NCBI RefSeq assembly: GCF_900142845.1
Contig: NZ_FSRU01000002.1
Coordinates: forward strand, 1,612,001-1,676,000
Length of the DNA: 64,000 bases
Source of the DNA: Paraburkholderia phenazinium
GTDB taxonomy: Bacteria; Pseudomonadota; Gammaproteobacteria; Burkholderiales; Burkholderiaceae
Direction of reading: 5' to 3'
A program made the translations under genes and the position numbers. Within the stretch, counting starts at the first letter, position 1; the number at the start of each line of letters is the position of its first letter. This document shows, in pieces, positions 17,559 to 26,805 of the stretch. The notes under the pieces are model-generated. The model was not told where the DNA came from. It ran no database searches and was given only the letters and a program-made list of their open reading frames with translations.

Positions 17559-20191
17559 CAACGGGCTTGCCTGGCGATCGTGTTGCGCAGGATGGAAGGA
17601 ATCACGCCGCCGGCGCGCAGCAACTGCACCTCCAGTTGCGTTTCGATGGCGGCGCTGGCTTCGAATGCTTCGATTCTGCCACTGCTGCGCCGAACGCGAA
17701 TCGCCACTGCACAGCGCGGTGCGAGCGCGTCGGCTTGCGCATCCACTTCAACCGTATCGCCCGGCTGGATCATCAGGGTCGCGGGATTCACGCCCGACGG
17801 CAGGCGCAGCGGCAGAATCCCCATCCCGATCAGGTTGGAGCGGTGAATGCGTTCGAAGCTGACCGCCAGCACCGCGCGAATGCCAAGCAGACGTTGTCCT
17901 TTGGCCGCCCAGTCGCGCGAGGACCCCGTGCCGTAGCGTTCGCCCGCGATCAGCACAAGGGCCTCGCCCTGCTGCCGGTAGCGTTCGGCCGCTGCAAAAA
18001 TCGGCAGCACGTCCCCACTCGGCACGTGCAGCGTGTGGGCGACCGGCACGTCGGGCTTCAGCAGATTGACCAGCGTTTTGCTGTGGAACGCTGCTCGTAC
18101 CATCACTTCCCAGTTGCCGCGCCGGGACGCAAACACATTCAGGTCGTTGCGGTCGTCGCCGCGCTCCACCAGATAATCGGCCACCAGGCTGTCTCGCGGA
18201 ATCGCACTCGCGGGCGAGATATGGTCCGTGGTGATGTCGTCTCCCAGCACCAGCAGCGGGTAGGCCCGGTAACAGCCAAGCTGGCTCGCCTCCGTGACGG
18301 CAGCGAACGGCGGCCGGCGCAAGGCAGTCGACTTCGGGTCCCACGGAAAGCGCTGGCTATCCGGTGCAATCAAACCATGCCAGACCGGATTCCGACTGGC
18401 GAGCGCGAATGCACGCGGATAGTCGTCCGGCTCCGCTGCGATGGTGAGGACTGCTGCAATCTCCGCGCGGCTCGGCCACAAATCCCGCAGATGGACCGGC
18501 GTGCCGTCCGCCGCAATTTGCACCGGTTCGCGGCTCAGGTCCACTTGCGCGTTACCCGCGAGCGCGAAGGCGATCACCAGCGGCGGTGACATGATGAAGC
18601 CGAGATCGAGGTCGGGATGAATGCGTCCGGCAAAATTGCGGTTGCCGGACAACACGGCGACCGGATGAATCGAGCCTGCGGCAAGCGCATTCCGAATGGG
18701 TTCGGTCAGCGGACCCGAGTTACCGATGCACGTCGTGCACCCGTAACCGACGATGTCGAAACCAAGCGCCGCCAGATCTTCGATCAGCCCGGCCCGCTCC
18801 AGATACGCAGCTGCAGCGGGCGAACCGGGCGCGAGCGAGGTCTTGACCCAGGCCGGCGTCTTCAGCCCAAGGCGGTGCGCCTTGCGCGCCACGAGACCCG
18901 CTGCGATCAGGAGCGCGGGATCCGACGTATTCGTGCAACTCGTGATGGCCGCAATTGCGACCGGATGCTTCGGCATCGCAGCGGGCCCATGTGCCGGCGT
19001 GAAAGCGAGCGCGGCGAGTGCCGTTGCGGTGTCGGCATAGCTCAGCAGGTCTTGCGGCCGGCGCGGCCCGGCGACGTGCATGCCGATCGCAGCCAGATCG
19101 ATGTCGAGCACGCGTGTGTAGCGCGGCTCTGCCTCCGGGTCGAACCATAGGCCGGTGCTTTTCGTGTACGTCTCGACAAGCTTGATCGCGGCCGCCTCGC
19201 GATGCGTCGCGTGAAGATAGGCCAGGGTGTGTTCGTCGACCGGGAAGTAGCCCGTTGTTGCGCCGTATTCCGGCGCCATGTTGGCGACCACCGCTCGCTC
19301 GCCCGCACTCAGGCTCGCGACGCCGGGTCCGAAGAACTCGACGAACTCTCCCGAGACGCCGATCTGACGCAGGCGTTGCGTCACCGTCAAGGCCAGATCG
19401 GTGGCGCATGTTCCCGCCGGAAGGGCGCTGGTCAAGCGCACGCCCACTACGTCGGGTATGCGCTGCATGACGGGCAGGCCGAACATCACCGTCTGCGCTT
19501 CGAGTCCGCCCACGCCCCAACCGAGTACGCCGATGCCGTTGATCATGGGCGTATGGCTGTCGGTTCCAATCAGCGTATCGGGCACCGCCCACCTGTCGCC
19601 GTCCCGGCTTTCGGTCGACACGACGCTCGCGAGTTGTTCGAGGTTGATGGTGTGCATGATGCCCGTGCCGGGCGGATGAATCCGCACGCCCGTGAGCGCT
19701 CGCGACGCCCAGCGCAGAAAGCGGTAGCGCTCCTCGTTGCGGCGCAGTTCGAGCTGCAGGTTGTGCGTTGCCGCATCCGCGCGGGCGAAGTGCTCGACTG
19801 CGAGCGAATGGTCGACGGATACGTCCACCGGCAGGACCGGATTCAGCGCAGCCGGATCGACACCCGCTTCCGCCAGCGCGTCGCGCATGGCGGCCACGTC
19901 GACGAGCGCCGGCGTACTGGTGGTGTCGTGCATCAGCACCCGGCCCGGATGAAAGGCGATCTCCGCCTCGCTCGTGCCGTGCGCGAGCCACGCAAAGATG
20001 GCCTGCACGGCACTGTCCCGCTCGCTCCCCTCGGCGTTGCGGATCACGTTCTCGAGCAGCAGCCGCAACACGACGGGCAGAGACCGCAGTTGCGCGCCGA
20101 ACAGCGCCGGCAGATCCACAAACCGGTAGGACGCGCCACCGATACTCAAGCGGGCCTCGGGAGCCAGGGGAAAGGTCGAGAGATTTTCCAT
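17558..20191 (-). CDS. acnA: Aconitate hydratase A
   Basis: An 877-residue AcnA/IRP-type aconitase that interconverts citrate and isocitrate in the TCA cycle using a [4Fe-4S] cluster. The cluster cysteines are seen in ITSCTNTSDP and YGCTTCIGNSGPL. The C-terminal swivel domain carries IAGERYGTGSSRDWAAKG. The ATG at 20191 (MENLSTFPLAP) matches the family N-terminus; the upstream in-frame extension to 20281 crosses a promoter-like inverted repeat and is rejected. It is co-transcribed with the GntR regulator. It is likely an extra paralogue of the housekeeping enzyme, which is an inference. Confidence 0.95.
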   Translation of the reverse strand: MENLSTFPLAPEARLSIGGASYRFVDLPALFGAQLRSLPVVLRLLLENVIRNAEGSERDSAVQAIFAWLAHGTSEAEIAFHPGRVLMHDTTSTPALVDVAAMRDALAEAGVDPAALNPVLPVDVSVDHSLAVEHFARADAATHNLQLELRRNEERYRFLRWASRALTGVRIHPPGTGIMHTINLEQLASVVSTESRDGDRWAVPDTLIGTDSHTPMINGIGVLGWGVGGLEAQTVMFGLPVMQRIPDVVGVRLTSALPAGTCATDLALTVTQRLRQIGVSGEFVEFFGPGVASLSAGERAVVANMAPEYGATTGYFPVDEHTLAYLHATHREAAAIKLVETYTKSTGLWFDPEAEPRYTRVLDIDLAAIGMHVAGPRRPQDLLSYADTATALAALAFTPAHGPAAMPKHPVAIAAITSCTNTSDPALLIAAGLVARKAHRLGLKTPAWVKTSLAPGSPAAAAYLERAGLIEDLAALGFDIVGYGCTTCIGNSGPLTEPIRNALAAGSIHPVAVLSGNRNFAGRIHPDLDLGFIMSPPLVIAFALAGNAQVDLSREPVQIAADGTPVHLRDLWPSRAEIAAVLTIAAEPDDYPRAFALASRNPVWHGLIAPDSQRFPWDPKSTALRRPPFAAVTEASQLGCYRAYPLLVLGDDITTDHISPASAIPRDSLVADYLVERGDDRNDLNVFASRRGNWEVMVRAAFHSKTLVNLLKPDVPVAHTLHVPSGDVLPIFAAAERYRQQGEALVLIAGERYGTGSSRDWAAKGQRLLGIRAVLAVSFERIHRSNLIGMGILPLRLPSGVNPATLMIQPGDTVEVDAQADALAPRCAVAIRVRRSSGRIEAFEASAAIETQLEVQLLRAGGVIPSILRNTIARQAR

Positions 20192-20200
20192 CGTATTACT

Positions 20201-20226
20201 TTGCACTTTTAATCGTAAAAATGCAA
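20201..20226. promoter_or_regulatory. 26-bp inverted repeat before acnA (operator-like)
   Basis: Arms TTGCACTTTTA and TAAAAATGCAA pair at 10 of 11 positions around a 4-bp centre, starting 10 bp upstream of the acnA start codon. The location fits a repressor site or a leader hairpin that controls acnA and the coupled gntR gene. Confidence 0.6.
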
Positions 20227-20553
20227 TATACACGAAATCCCCGAAGCAGGCCGTGCACGACGAATCGTCAGAAGAACGCACGCATGGTTGCGTATGGCTT
20301 CGCGTTGTTTTTGCGCATCATTCGACGTCACAATCCGGCCACACGCAGCGGTCAAGGACCTCGTCCGCATGTTCACGCGCGCCCTGCGCATGCCACCGCT
20401 TGCTTCTCCATCAAGGCTTTGCCGTGTGCTCCGCACGCATCGTTTCTGACCCACAAAATCAGTATTGCGAAAAATCGCGGATTCGCTTCGCAGGCGTCTA
20501 TTTACACTGCACGTGCCCTGAAAACCGTTGTTCCAACGAGGGCTCTACCTATA
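20227..20553. other. Divergent intergenic region, acnA/porin
   Basis: About 330 bp between the acnA inverted repeat and the porin leader repeat. No credible gene is seen on either strand; it should hold the promoters of both transcripts. Confidence 0.6.
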
Positions 20554-20570
20554 AACAATGCACCATTGTT
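20554..20570 (+). promoter_or_regulatory. Perfect inverted repeat in porin leader
   Basis: AACAATG-CAC-CATTGTT is a perfect 7-bp-arm repeat immediately upstream of the GGAG ribosome site of the second porin. It may be an operator or an mRNA hairpin that affects translation. Confidence 0.5.
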
Positions 20571-20584
20571 CCCGGAGCAAAGAC

Positions 20585-21730
20585 ATGAAAAAGACCGTAA
20601 TGTTAGCTGCCCTGACGGGCGCTTTTGCTACTGCTGCGCACGCTCAAAGCAGCGTGACGCTGTATGGCTTGATCGACGCGGGCATTACCTACACCAGCAA
20701 CCAGGCGGGCCACAGCAACTGGCAGGAAACCGACGGCGCGATCAATACGAGCCGCTGGGGTCTGCGTGGATCGGAGGACCTGGGCGGTGGTCTGAACGCC
20801 ATCTTCACCCTGGAAAACGGCTTTAACGTCACCAACGGCGCACTGCGTCAGGACAGCCGTCTGTTCGGCCGCCAGGCGTTTGTCGGCCTGTCCGGCGACC
20901 AGTATGGCGCGGTGACGTTGGGCCGCCAGTACGACAGCGTGGTCGATTATCTCGGTCCGCTGGCGCTGACCGGTACGCAATACGGCGGCACGTTCTTCGC
21001 GCATCCGTTCGACAACGACAACCTCGACAACGATTTCCGCGTCGACAACTCGGTCAAGTTCCAGAGCGCCAACTACAACGGCTTCAAGTTCGGCGCGTTG
21101 TATGGCTTCTCGAACGAAGCGGGCGCCTTCGCGAACAACCGCGCGTATAGCTTCGGCGCCTCGTATAACTACAGCGGCCTGACCGTTGCGGCCGGCTACC
21201 TGCAACTGAACAGCGACGTCACTTCGGTGGCCGTCACGAACACCAACGGCGCACTCGACGGCGACGCCACCTTCTTCGCGGGACGCCAGCGCACCTGGGG
21301 CGCCGGCGTCAAATATGTGTTCGGCCCGGCCACGGCAGGCTTCGTGTTTACGCAGACCCTGCTGAACCAGGCCTTCGGGATTTCCGCGAGTCAGGCCGGC
21401 GTCAGCGGCGGTATTGCGCTGGATGGCGGCAGCGCCCGCTTCAACAACTATGAAGTGAACGGGCATTACTTCATCACTCCGGCCATCAGCCTGGCCGGCG
21501 CCTATACGTACACCGACGCCAGTCTCGATGGCGCCAACCCGAAGTGGAATCAGGTCAATCTTCAGGCCGCGTATCTGCTGTCCAAGCGCACTGAAGTCTA
21601 TCTGCAAGGCGAATATCAGCACGTGACCGAAGATGGCGCTTCGATCGGCGCGATGATCAACGGCCTGTCGGCGGCATCGGCCACTAACAGCCAGGTCGCC
21701 GTGACCGCCGGTATCCGTCACACGTTCTAA
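20585..21730 (+). CDS. Gram-negative porin (outer membrane), second copy
   Basis: A 381-residue porin homologous to the one at 8993. The signal peptide MKKTVMLAALTGAFATAAHA is followed by QSSVTLYGLIDAG, with many short beta strands and a terminal phenylalanine (GIRHTF). The ATG at 20585 follows GGAG by a good spacing; the upstream ATG at 20558 lies inside the inverted repeat and is unlikely. No transporter is directly linked. It is monocistronic and ends in its own terminator. Confidence 0.95.
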   Translation: MKKTVMLAALTGAFATAAHAQSSVTLYGLIDAGITYTSNQAGHSNWQETDGAINTSRWGLRGSEDLGGGLNAIFTLENGFNVTNGALRQDSRLFGRQAFVGLSGDQYGAVTLGRQYDSVVDYLGPLALTGTQYGGTFFAHPFDNDNLDNDFRVDNSVKFQSANYNGFKFGALYGFSNEAGAFANNRAYSFGASYNYSGLTVAAGYLQLNSDVTSVAVTNTNGALDGDATFFAGRQRTWGAGVKYVFGPATAGFVFTQTLLNQAFGISASQAGVSGGIALDGGSARFNNYEVNGHYFITPAISLAGAYTYTDASLDGANPKWNQVNLQAAYLLSKRTEVYLQGEYQHVTEDGASIGAMINGLSAASATNSQVAVTAGIRHTF

Positions 21731-21775
21731 GCGCATCCCTGCAGCGCAGCGTTATCGAATGCTGCGAGCAAGGAC

Positions 21776-21808
21776 ATGCCGTCCGGTCAAAAGCCGAACG
21801 GCATTTTT
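21776..21808 (+). terminator. Intrinsic terminator after second porin
   Basis: ATGCCGT and ACGGCAT pair around a 15-nt loop and run into TTTTT, about 45 bp after the porin stop. Confidence 0.8.
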
Positions 21809-21840
21809 CATGGAGCTTGCAAACACCTGGTTCTGCCAAG

Positions 21841-21872
21841 AAAAACGCCCGCCTCGATGGGCGGGCAAAAAA
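21841..21872 (-). terminator. Orphan intrinsic terminator on the minus strand
   Basis: GCCCGCC-TCGAT-GGCGGGC type hairpin flanked by A-runs. Read on the minus strand, it ends in GTTTTT, so it terminates leftward transcription. No recognisable protein gene feeds into it. Confidence 0.65.
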
Positions 21873-22173
21873 TGCTTCTCGGAGACATCTGCCTTGCGGC
21901 AGCACCGCATCGCACACCCTGGACCTCTCGCGTCCGGGGCGCACTGCATGCAGTGTCATGTCGTCGCGACCAGGGGCGGCCGTCCATTGGCGGCCAATGA
22001 ATTCCTGAAGAGCGACGCGCTGATTCTAGATACTTAAGCGCTCTGCGATAACCCTCGTTTCGCGGTAGATTGTCATGCGTAAAGCGAAACGAATGTCCGC
22101 ACCATGACAAGCGTTTCGCAAGCCAATCCGCTTTTATCGCGCTCATCCGGTTGCCGTTTTAAATCCCCCTGTT
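21873..22173. other. Gene-free stretch, possible small RNA on the minus strand
   Basis: Between the orphan terminator and the RND operon leader no ORF has a recognisable product. A leftward small RNA ending at the terminator at 21841-21872 would fit; a weak -10-like TAGAAT lies on the minus strand near 22022-22027. Confidence 0.3.
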
Positions 22174-22198
22174 TTTCACACAACAGTATTGTGCGAAA
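22174..22198. promoter_or_regulatory. Operator-like inverted repeat before RND operon
   Basis: Half sites TTTCACACAA and TTGTGCGAAA face each other across CAGTA and match at 9 of 10 positions. It lies about 240 bp upstream of the efflux pump gene. The layout suits a dimeric repressor, but none is encoded beside it. Confidence 0.55.
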
Positions 22199-22436
22199 GG
22201 TCTCTTTTAAGGCGCGGTATGGCCCGTTACGCTGCGTCGCCGTGATCTCGCCGCTAATCGGCGCTGACCATCTGCATGCTTTGAAAGCCTGGTGAAGACC
22301 TTGCCGTACGCGGGACTTTATTTTCCCGTCAGCAGCAATTCCAGGCTTTGTGTACATTTTGCCTTGGCTCAGGCTACGGACGCGCTCCACGCCTGCACCA
22401 GCGCAACGACGTCTTCCTCCAAGCCCTGGAAACCAC

Positions 22437-25400
22437 ATGCTCGGCCTAGTCCGTATCGCCCTCCGGCGTCCCTATACTTTCGTCGTGCTGGCGATCTTCA
22501 TCCTCATCATCGGGCCGTTGTCCGCGATGAAGACGCCTACCGACATTTTCCCGGATATCAGGATTCCGGTGATCAGCGTGGTGTGGCAATACACCGGCCT
22601 GCCGCCGGACCAGATGGTCGGCCGCATCACCTCGCCGTTCGAACGCACGCTCACCACCACGGTCAACGACGTCGAGCATATCGAGGCGGAATCGGTCGCG
22701 GGCTTCGGGATCATCAAGATCTTCTTCCAGCCTGGCGTGAACATCAGCACGGCGAACGCCCAGGTGACGGCAGTTGCGCAAACCCAGTTGCGGCAGTTGC
22801 CGCCCGGCACGACCCCGCCGCTGATCCTGAACTACAACGCGTCGACGGTGCCGATCATCCAGTTGGCGCTATCCGGCAAGGGGCTGACCGAACAGAATCT
22901 CGGCGACCTGGGCTTGAATGCGGTCCGTCCGGTTCTGGTAACCGTCGCCGGCGCGGCGATTCCCTACCCGTTCGGCGGCAAGACACGCCAGGTGCAGATC
23001 GACGTGGACCCGGTCGCCATGCAGGCGCGCGGCCTGTCCGCCCAGGACGTCGCCAACGCGCTCGCCGGCCAGAACCTGATCACGCCGGTGGGCACGGAAA
23101 AGATCGGCGACTACGAATACACGCTGCAACTGAACGACGCCCCGTCGCAGATCAAGGCGCTCGGCGATCTGCCGATCAAGGCGGCCAACGGCACCACCGT
23201 CTATATCCGCGACATTGCCAACGTGCGCGACGGCAGTCCGCCGCAGACCAATATCGTGCACGTAAACGGCAAGCGTTCGGTGCTGATGTCGGTGCTGAAG
23301 AACGGTTCGGTCTCCACGCTCGGGATCATCTCCGGCATCAAGGATCAGATCGCCGCGGCGAAAGCCTCGTGGCCCGACAATCTGCAGATCGATCCGATTG
23401 GCGACCAGTCGCTGTTCGTGCGCGCGGCCATCACCGGCGTGGCGCGTGAAGGCGTGATCGCAGCCGTGCTGACGAGCCTGATGATCCTGCTGTTCCTCGG
23501 TAGCTGGCGCTCGACCATCATCATCGCCACCTCGATCCCGCTCGCCATTCTCGGCTCCATTGCCACGCTGTCCGCGCTCGGCGAGACGCTGAACATCATG
23601 ACGCTCGGCGGCCTCGCGCTGGCGGTGGGGATTCTGGTTGACGACGCAACGGTCACGATCGAAAACATCAACTGGCACCTCGAGCACGGCAAGGAGGTGG
23701 AGACGGCAATTCTCGACGGCGCCGCGCAGATCGTCACACCGGCCTTCGTTTCGCTGCTGTGTATCTGCATCGTGTTCGTGCCGATGTTCTTCCTGAACGG
23801 CGTCGCGCGCTTCCTGTTCGTGCCGATGGCCGAAGCGGTGATCTTCGCGATGATCTCGTCGTTCATCCTGTCGAGAACCCTCGTGCCGACCATGGCCAAG
23901 TACCTGCTGAAACAGCACGTACCCGGCGATCATGAGCACGAGTCGAAAAGCCCGGGCCCGCTTGGGCGTTTCCAGCGCGGCTTCGAAGCGCGCTTCGAAA
24001 AAGTGCGCGCGGGATACCACGGTTTGCTCGAACTGGCGCTGACGCACCGGCGGCCGTTCGTGATCGGCTTCCTCAGCTTCGTCCTCATTTCGTTCGCGCT
24101 GGTGCCGTTCCTGGGCCGCAACTTCTTTCCTGCGGTCGATGCCGGCCAGATCCTGATGCACGTGCGCGCGCCGGTTGGGGTTCGGGTCGAGAAGACCGCG
24201 CAGATCTTTGCGAATGTGGAAGGGGCGATCCGCGAAATCATTCCGCCGGACGAACTGGGTACCGTGGTCGACAACATGGGCCTGCCGGTGAGCGGCATCA
24301 ACACCGCGTACAACAACACCGGCACGGTCGGCTCGCAGGACGGCGACATCCAGATTGCGCTGAACGAGGGCCATCATCCGACCGCCGAGTATGTGCGCGA
24401 GATGCGTGAACGCCTGCCGCGCGAATTCCCCGGCGTGACGTTCTCGTTCCCGCCCGCCGACATCATCAGCCAGATCCTGAACTTCGGTTCGCCCGCGCCG
24501 ATCGATCTGCAGATCCGCGGCAACAACCTCGACGCCAACTACACCTACGCCGACCGTATCCTGCGCGAGGTGCGCGATGTGCCGGGCGTGGTCGATGCGC
24601 GGATCGCGCAGTCGCATGCCAATCCCACCTTCAATGTCGACGTCGACCGGACCCGCGCGCAACTGGTGGGCATCACCGAGCGCGACGTCACCAACAGCAT
24701 GGTGGTCAACCTCGCGGGCTCGAGCCAGGTGGCGCCCACGTTCTGGCTGAACAACGCGAACGGCGTGTCGTATCCGATCGTGATGCAGACGCCGCAATAC
24801 AGCCTCGATTCGCTCCCGGCGCTGCAAAACCTGCCGATCACCGCAAGCGGCGGCGGCGCCGCGCAGATCCTCGGCGGCCTTGCGACGGTGGAGCGCACCA
24901 GCACCAACGAGGTGGTCAGCCAGTACAACATCCAGCCGATGGTCGAGATCTTCGCGACCACCCAGGACCGCGATCTCGGCGCGGTGGCCTCCGATATCCA
25001 GCGCATCGTCCACGAGAACGCCCACGCGTTGCCCAAGGGCTCGACCGTCGCGCTGCTGGGTCAGGTACAGACCATGAACAGCGCCTTCTCCGGCATGTTG
25101 TTCGGACTGCTTGGCGCCGTGGTGCTGATCTATCTTTTGATCGTGGTCAACTTCCAGTCGTGGGCCGATCCGTTCGTGATCGTGACGGCCTTGCCGGCGG
25201 CGTTGGCGGGCATTGTCTGGATGCTGTTCGCCACTCACACCACCCTCTCGGTGCCCGCGCTGACCGGCGCGATCATGTGCATGGGGGTGGCCACGGCCAA
25301 CTCGATTCTGGTGGTCAGCTTCTGCCGCGAGCGTCTCGCCGTACACGGCGACCCGTTCAAGGCTGCGCTCGAAGCGGGCTTTACGCGCTTCCGTCCGGTT

Positions 25401-25628
25401 CTGATGACCGCGCTGTCGATGATCATCGGCATGGCGCCGATGGCGCTCGCGCTCGGCGAAGGCGGTGAGCAGAACGCGCCGCTCGGCCGTGCCGTGATCG
25501 GCGGCCTGCTGTTCGCCACCACCGCTTCGCTGTTCCTCGTCCCCGTCATTTTCTGTATCGTCCACGCGCGCCCCGGGCGCGCGGCTACCCCGGCAGCCGT
25601 CTCGGGAGGTCCTGCACATGTCGTCTGA
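22437..25628 (+). CDS. RND efflux pump inner-membrane permease
   Basis: A 1063-residue proton-driven RND (AcrB/HAE1-like) transporter. The first membrane helix follows RIALRRPYTFVVLA; then come a porter domain, a helix bundle with the proton-relay aspartates in ILVDDATVTIENI, a second porter half and a second helix bundle (LTGAIMCMGVATANSILVV). The ATG at 22437 starts the usual short cytosolic N-terminus. Its stop overlaps the adaptor start by 11 bp. With the next two genes it forms a complete tripartite exporter; substrates are unknown. Confidence 0.95.
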   Translation: MLGLVRIALRRPYTFVVLAIFILIIGPLSAMKTPTDIFPDIRIPVISVVWQYTGLPPDQMVGRITSPFERTLTTTVNDVEHIEAESVAGFGIIKIFFQPGVNISTANAQVTAVAQTQLRQLPPGTTPPLILNYNASTVPIIQLALSGKGLTEQNLGDLGLNAVRPVLVTVAGAAIPYPFGGKTRQVQIDVDPVAMQARGLSAQDVANALAGQNLITPVGTEKIGDYEYTLQLNDAPSQIKALGDLPIKAANGTTVYIRDIANVRDGSPPQTNIVHVNGKRSVLMSVLKNGSVSTLGIISGIKDQIAAAKASWPDNLQIDPIGDQSLFVRAAITGVAREGVIAAVLTSLMILLFLGSWRSTIIIATSIPLAILGSIATLSALGETLNIMTLGGLALAVGILVDDATVTIENINWHLEHGKEVETAILDGAAQIVTPAFVSLLCICIVFVPMFFLNGVARFLFVPMAEAVIFAMISSFILSRTLVPTMAKYLLKQHVPGDHEHESKSPGPLGRFQRGFEARFEKVRAGYHGLLELALTHRRPFVIGFLSFVLISFALVPFLGRNFFPAVDAGQILMHVRAPVGVRVEKTAQIFANVEGAIREIIPPDELGTVVDNMGLPVSGINTAYNNTGTVGSQDGDIQIALNEGHHPTAEYVREMRERLPREFPGVTFSFPPADIISQILNFGSPAPIDLQIRGNNLDANYTYADRILREVRDVPGVVDARIAQSHANPTFNVDVDRTRAQLVGITERDVTNSMVVNLAGSSQVAPTFWLNNANGVSYPIVMQTPQYSLDSLPALQNLPITASGGGAAQILGGLATVERTSTNEVVSQYNIQPMVEIFATTQDRDLGAVASDIQRIVHENAHALPKGSTVALLGQVQTMNSAFSGMLFGLLGAVVLIYLLIVVNFQSWADPFVIVTALPAALAGIVWMLFATHTTLSVPALTGAIMCMGVATANSILVVSFCRERLAVHGDPFKAALEAGFTRFRPVLMTALSMIIGMAPMALALGEGGEQNAPLGRAVIGGLLFATTASLFLVPVIFCIVHARPGRAATPAAVSGGPAHVV

Positions 25629-26805
25629 ATCCACTTTCCCCGCTAACCCGCCATCGCGCCGTCCGCTCAGGATCGCGGGCATTGTCGGCCTGCTGGTCGT
25701 GCTCGGCATCGTCGCCGCGGGCCTCACGCTGCGCGCGGAAGACGCCCGCAAGCTGAAGACCTGGACCGATGCCCAGGCGGTGCAGACCGTCAATCTGATC
25801 CAGCCCATCCACGATGCCAACGGTCCGTCGCTGCAACTGCCGGGACGCCTCGAAGCCTATACGCGGGCGCCGATTTTCGCGCAGGTCAGCGGCTATCTGA
25901 AGACGTGGAACGTCGATATCGGCGCGCGCGTCAAGGCAGGCCAGGTGCTCGCCGAAATCGACACGCCCGAGCTCGACCAGCAACTGGTGCAGGCCCGCGC
26001 CGATCAGCAAAGTGCAGAGGCCAATGCGCTGGTGGCGGGGACCACCGCAAAACGTTGGGAAGCGTTGCGCGGCAGCGATTCCGTCGCCCAGCAGGATGTC
26101 GACCAACGCACCGCCGACTACACCGCGCGCGCCGCGACTGCGGCAGCGGCGAAGGCCAATGTCGAGCGTCTGGTGGCCACCAAGGCCTTCGCACACATCG
26201 TGGCGCCCTTCGATGGCGTGGTGACGGCCCGCGATACCGACGTCGGCGCGCTGGTGAACGCGGGCAGCGGCGGCGTCGGCCAGGAGCTGTTCGAAGTGTC
26301 CGAGGTCAAGCAGTTGCGCGTCTACGTGCAGGTGCCGCAGAACTACTCGCCGGCGATCCACGACGGCACCACCGCCACGCTCAGCGTGCCCGAGTATCCC
26401 GATCAGCAATTCACCGCGCGCGTGGTGGCCGCGGCGGATTCGGTCAATTCGAGCTCGGGTACGACGCTCGTGCAATTGCTGGTCGACAATGCCGACGGCA
26501 AGCTGCTGCCCGGCGGCTTTGCCAGCCTGAAGTTCACCCTGCCCGTCGCGGCCAATGCGATCCGGGTGCCGGCCAGCGCGCTCGTGTTCGATAGCCGCGG
26601 CGTCCAGGTCGCCACATTGGATGCGAACGACCTGGTGCATTTCAAGCATGTGAAGATCGACCGCGACCTCGGCGACTCGGTAGAGATCGGCGCGGGGCTG
26701 GCCGCCACCGATCGCGTGATCGATACCCCGCCCGACGGGCTCGTCGACGGCGACCGCGTGCAGGTTGCGACGGCGACCGACAAGAAGGCAGCGGCACATG
26801 GTTAA
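25618..26805 (+). CDS. RND efflux periplasmic adaptor subunit
   Basis: A 395-residue membrane-fusion protein with an N-terminal membrane anchor (RIAGIVGLLVVLGIVAAGL), a lipoyl-like half motif GYLKTWNVDIGARVKAGQVL, an alpha-helical hairpin (about 115-190), the second lipoyl half (AHIVAPFDGVVTARDTDVG) and beta-barrel domains. It bridges the RND pump and the outer-membrane channel. Starts overlap both neighbours, giving tight coupling. Confidence 0.95.
   Translation: MSSESTFPANPPSRRPLRIAGIVGLLVVLGIVAAGLTLRAEDARKLKTWTDAQAVQTVNLIQPIHDANGPSLQLPGRLEAYTRAPIFAQVSGYLKTWNVDIGARVKAGQVLAEIDTPELDQQLVQARADQQSAEANALVAGTTAKRWEALRGSDSVAQQDVDQRTADYTARAATAAAAKANVERLVATKAFAHIVAPFDGVVTARDTDVGALVNAGSGGVGQELFEVSEVKQLRVYVQVPQNYSPAIHDGTTATLSVPEYPDQQFTARVVAAADSVNSSSGTTLVQLLVDNADGKLLPGGFASLKFTLPVAANAIRVPASALVFDSRGVQVATLDANDLVHFKHVKIDRDLGDSVEIGAGLAATDRVIDTPPDGLVDGDRVQVATATDKKAAAHG

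Noticed and set aside
22869..25820. A 983-codon antisense frame opposite the RND pump
   Set aside because: It is a high-GC shadow with Arg/His/Asp-rich composition and no domain; the opposite strand encodes a clear pump.
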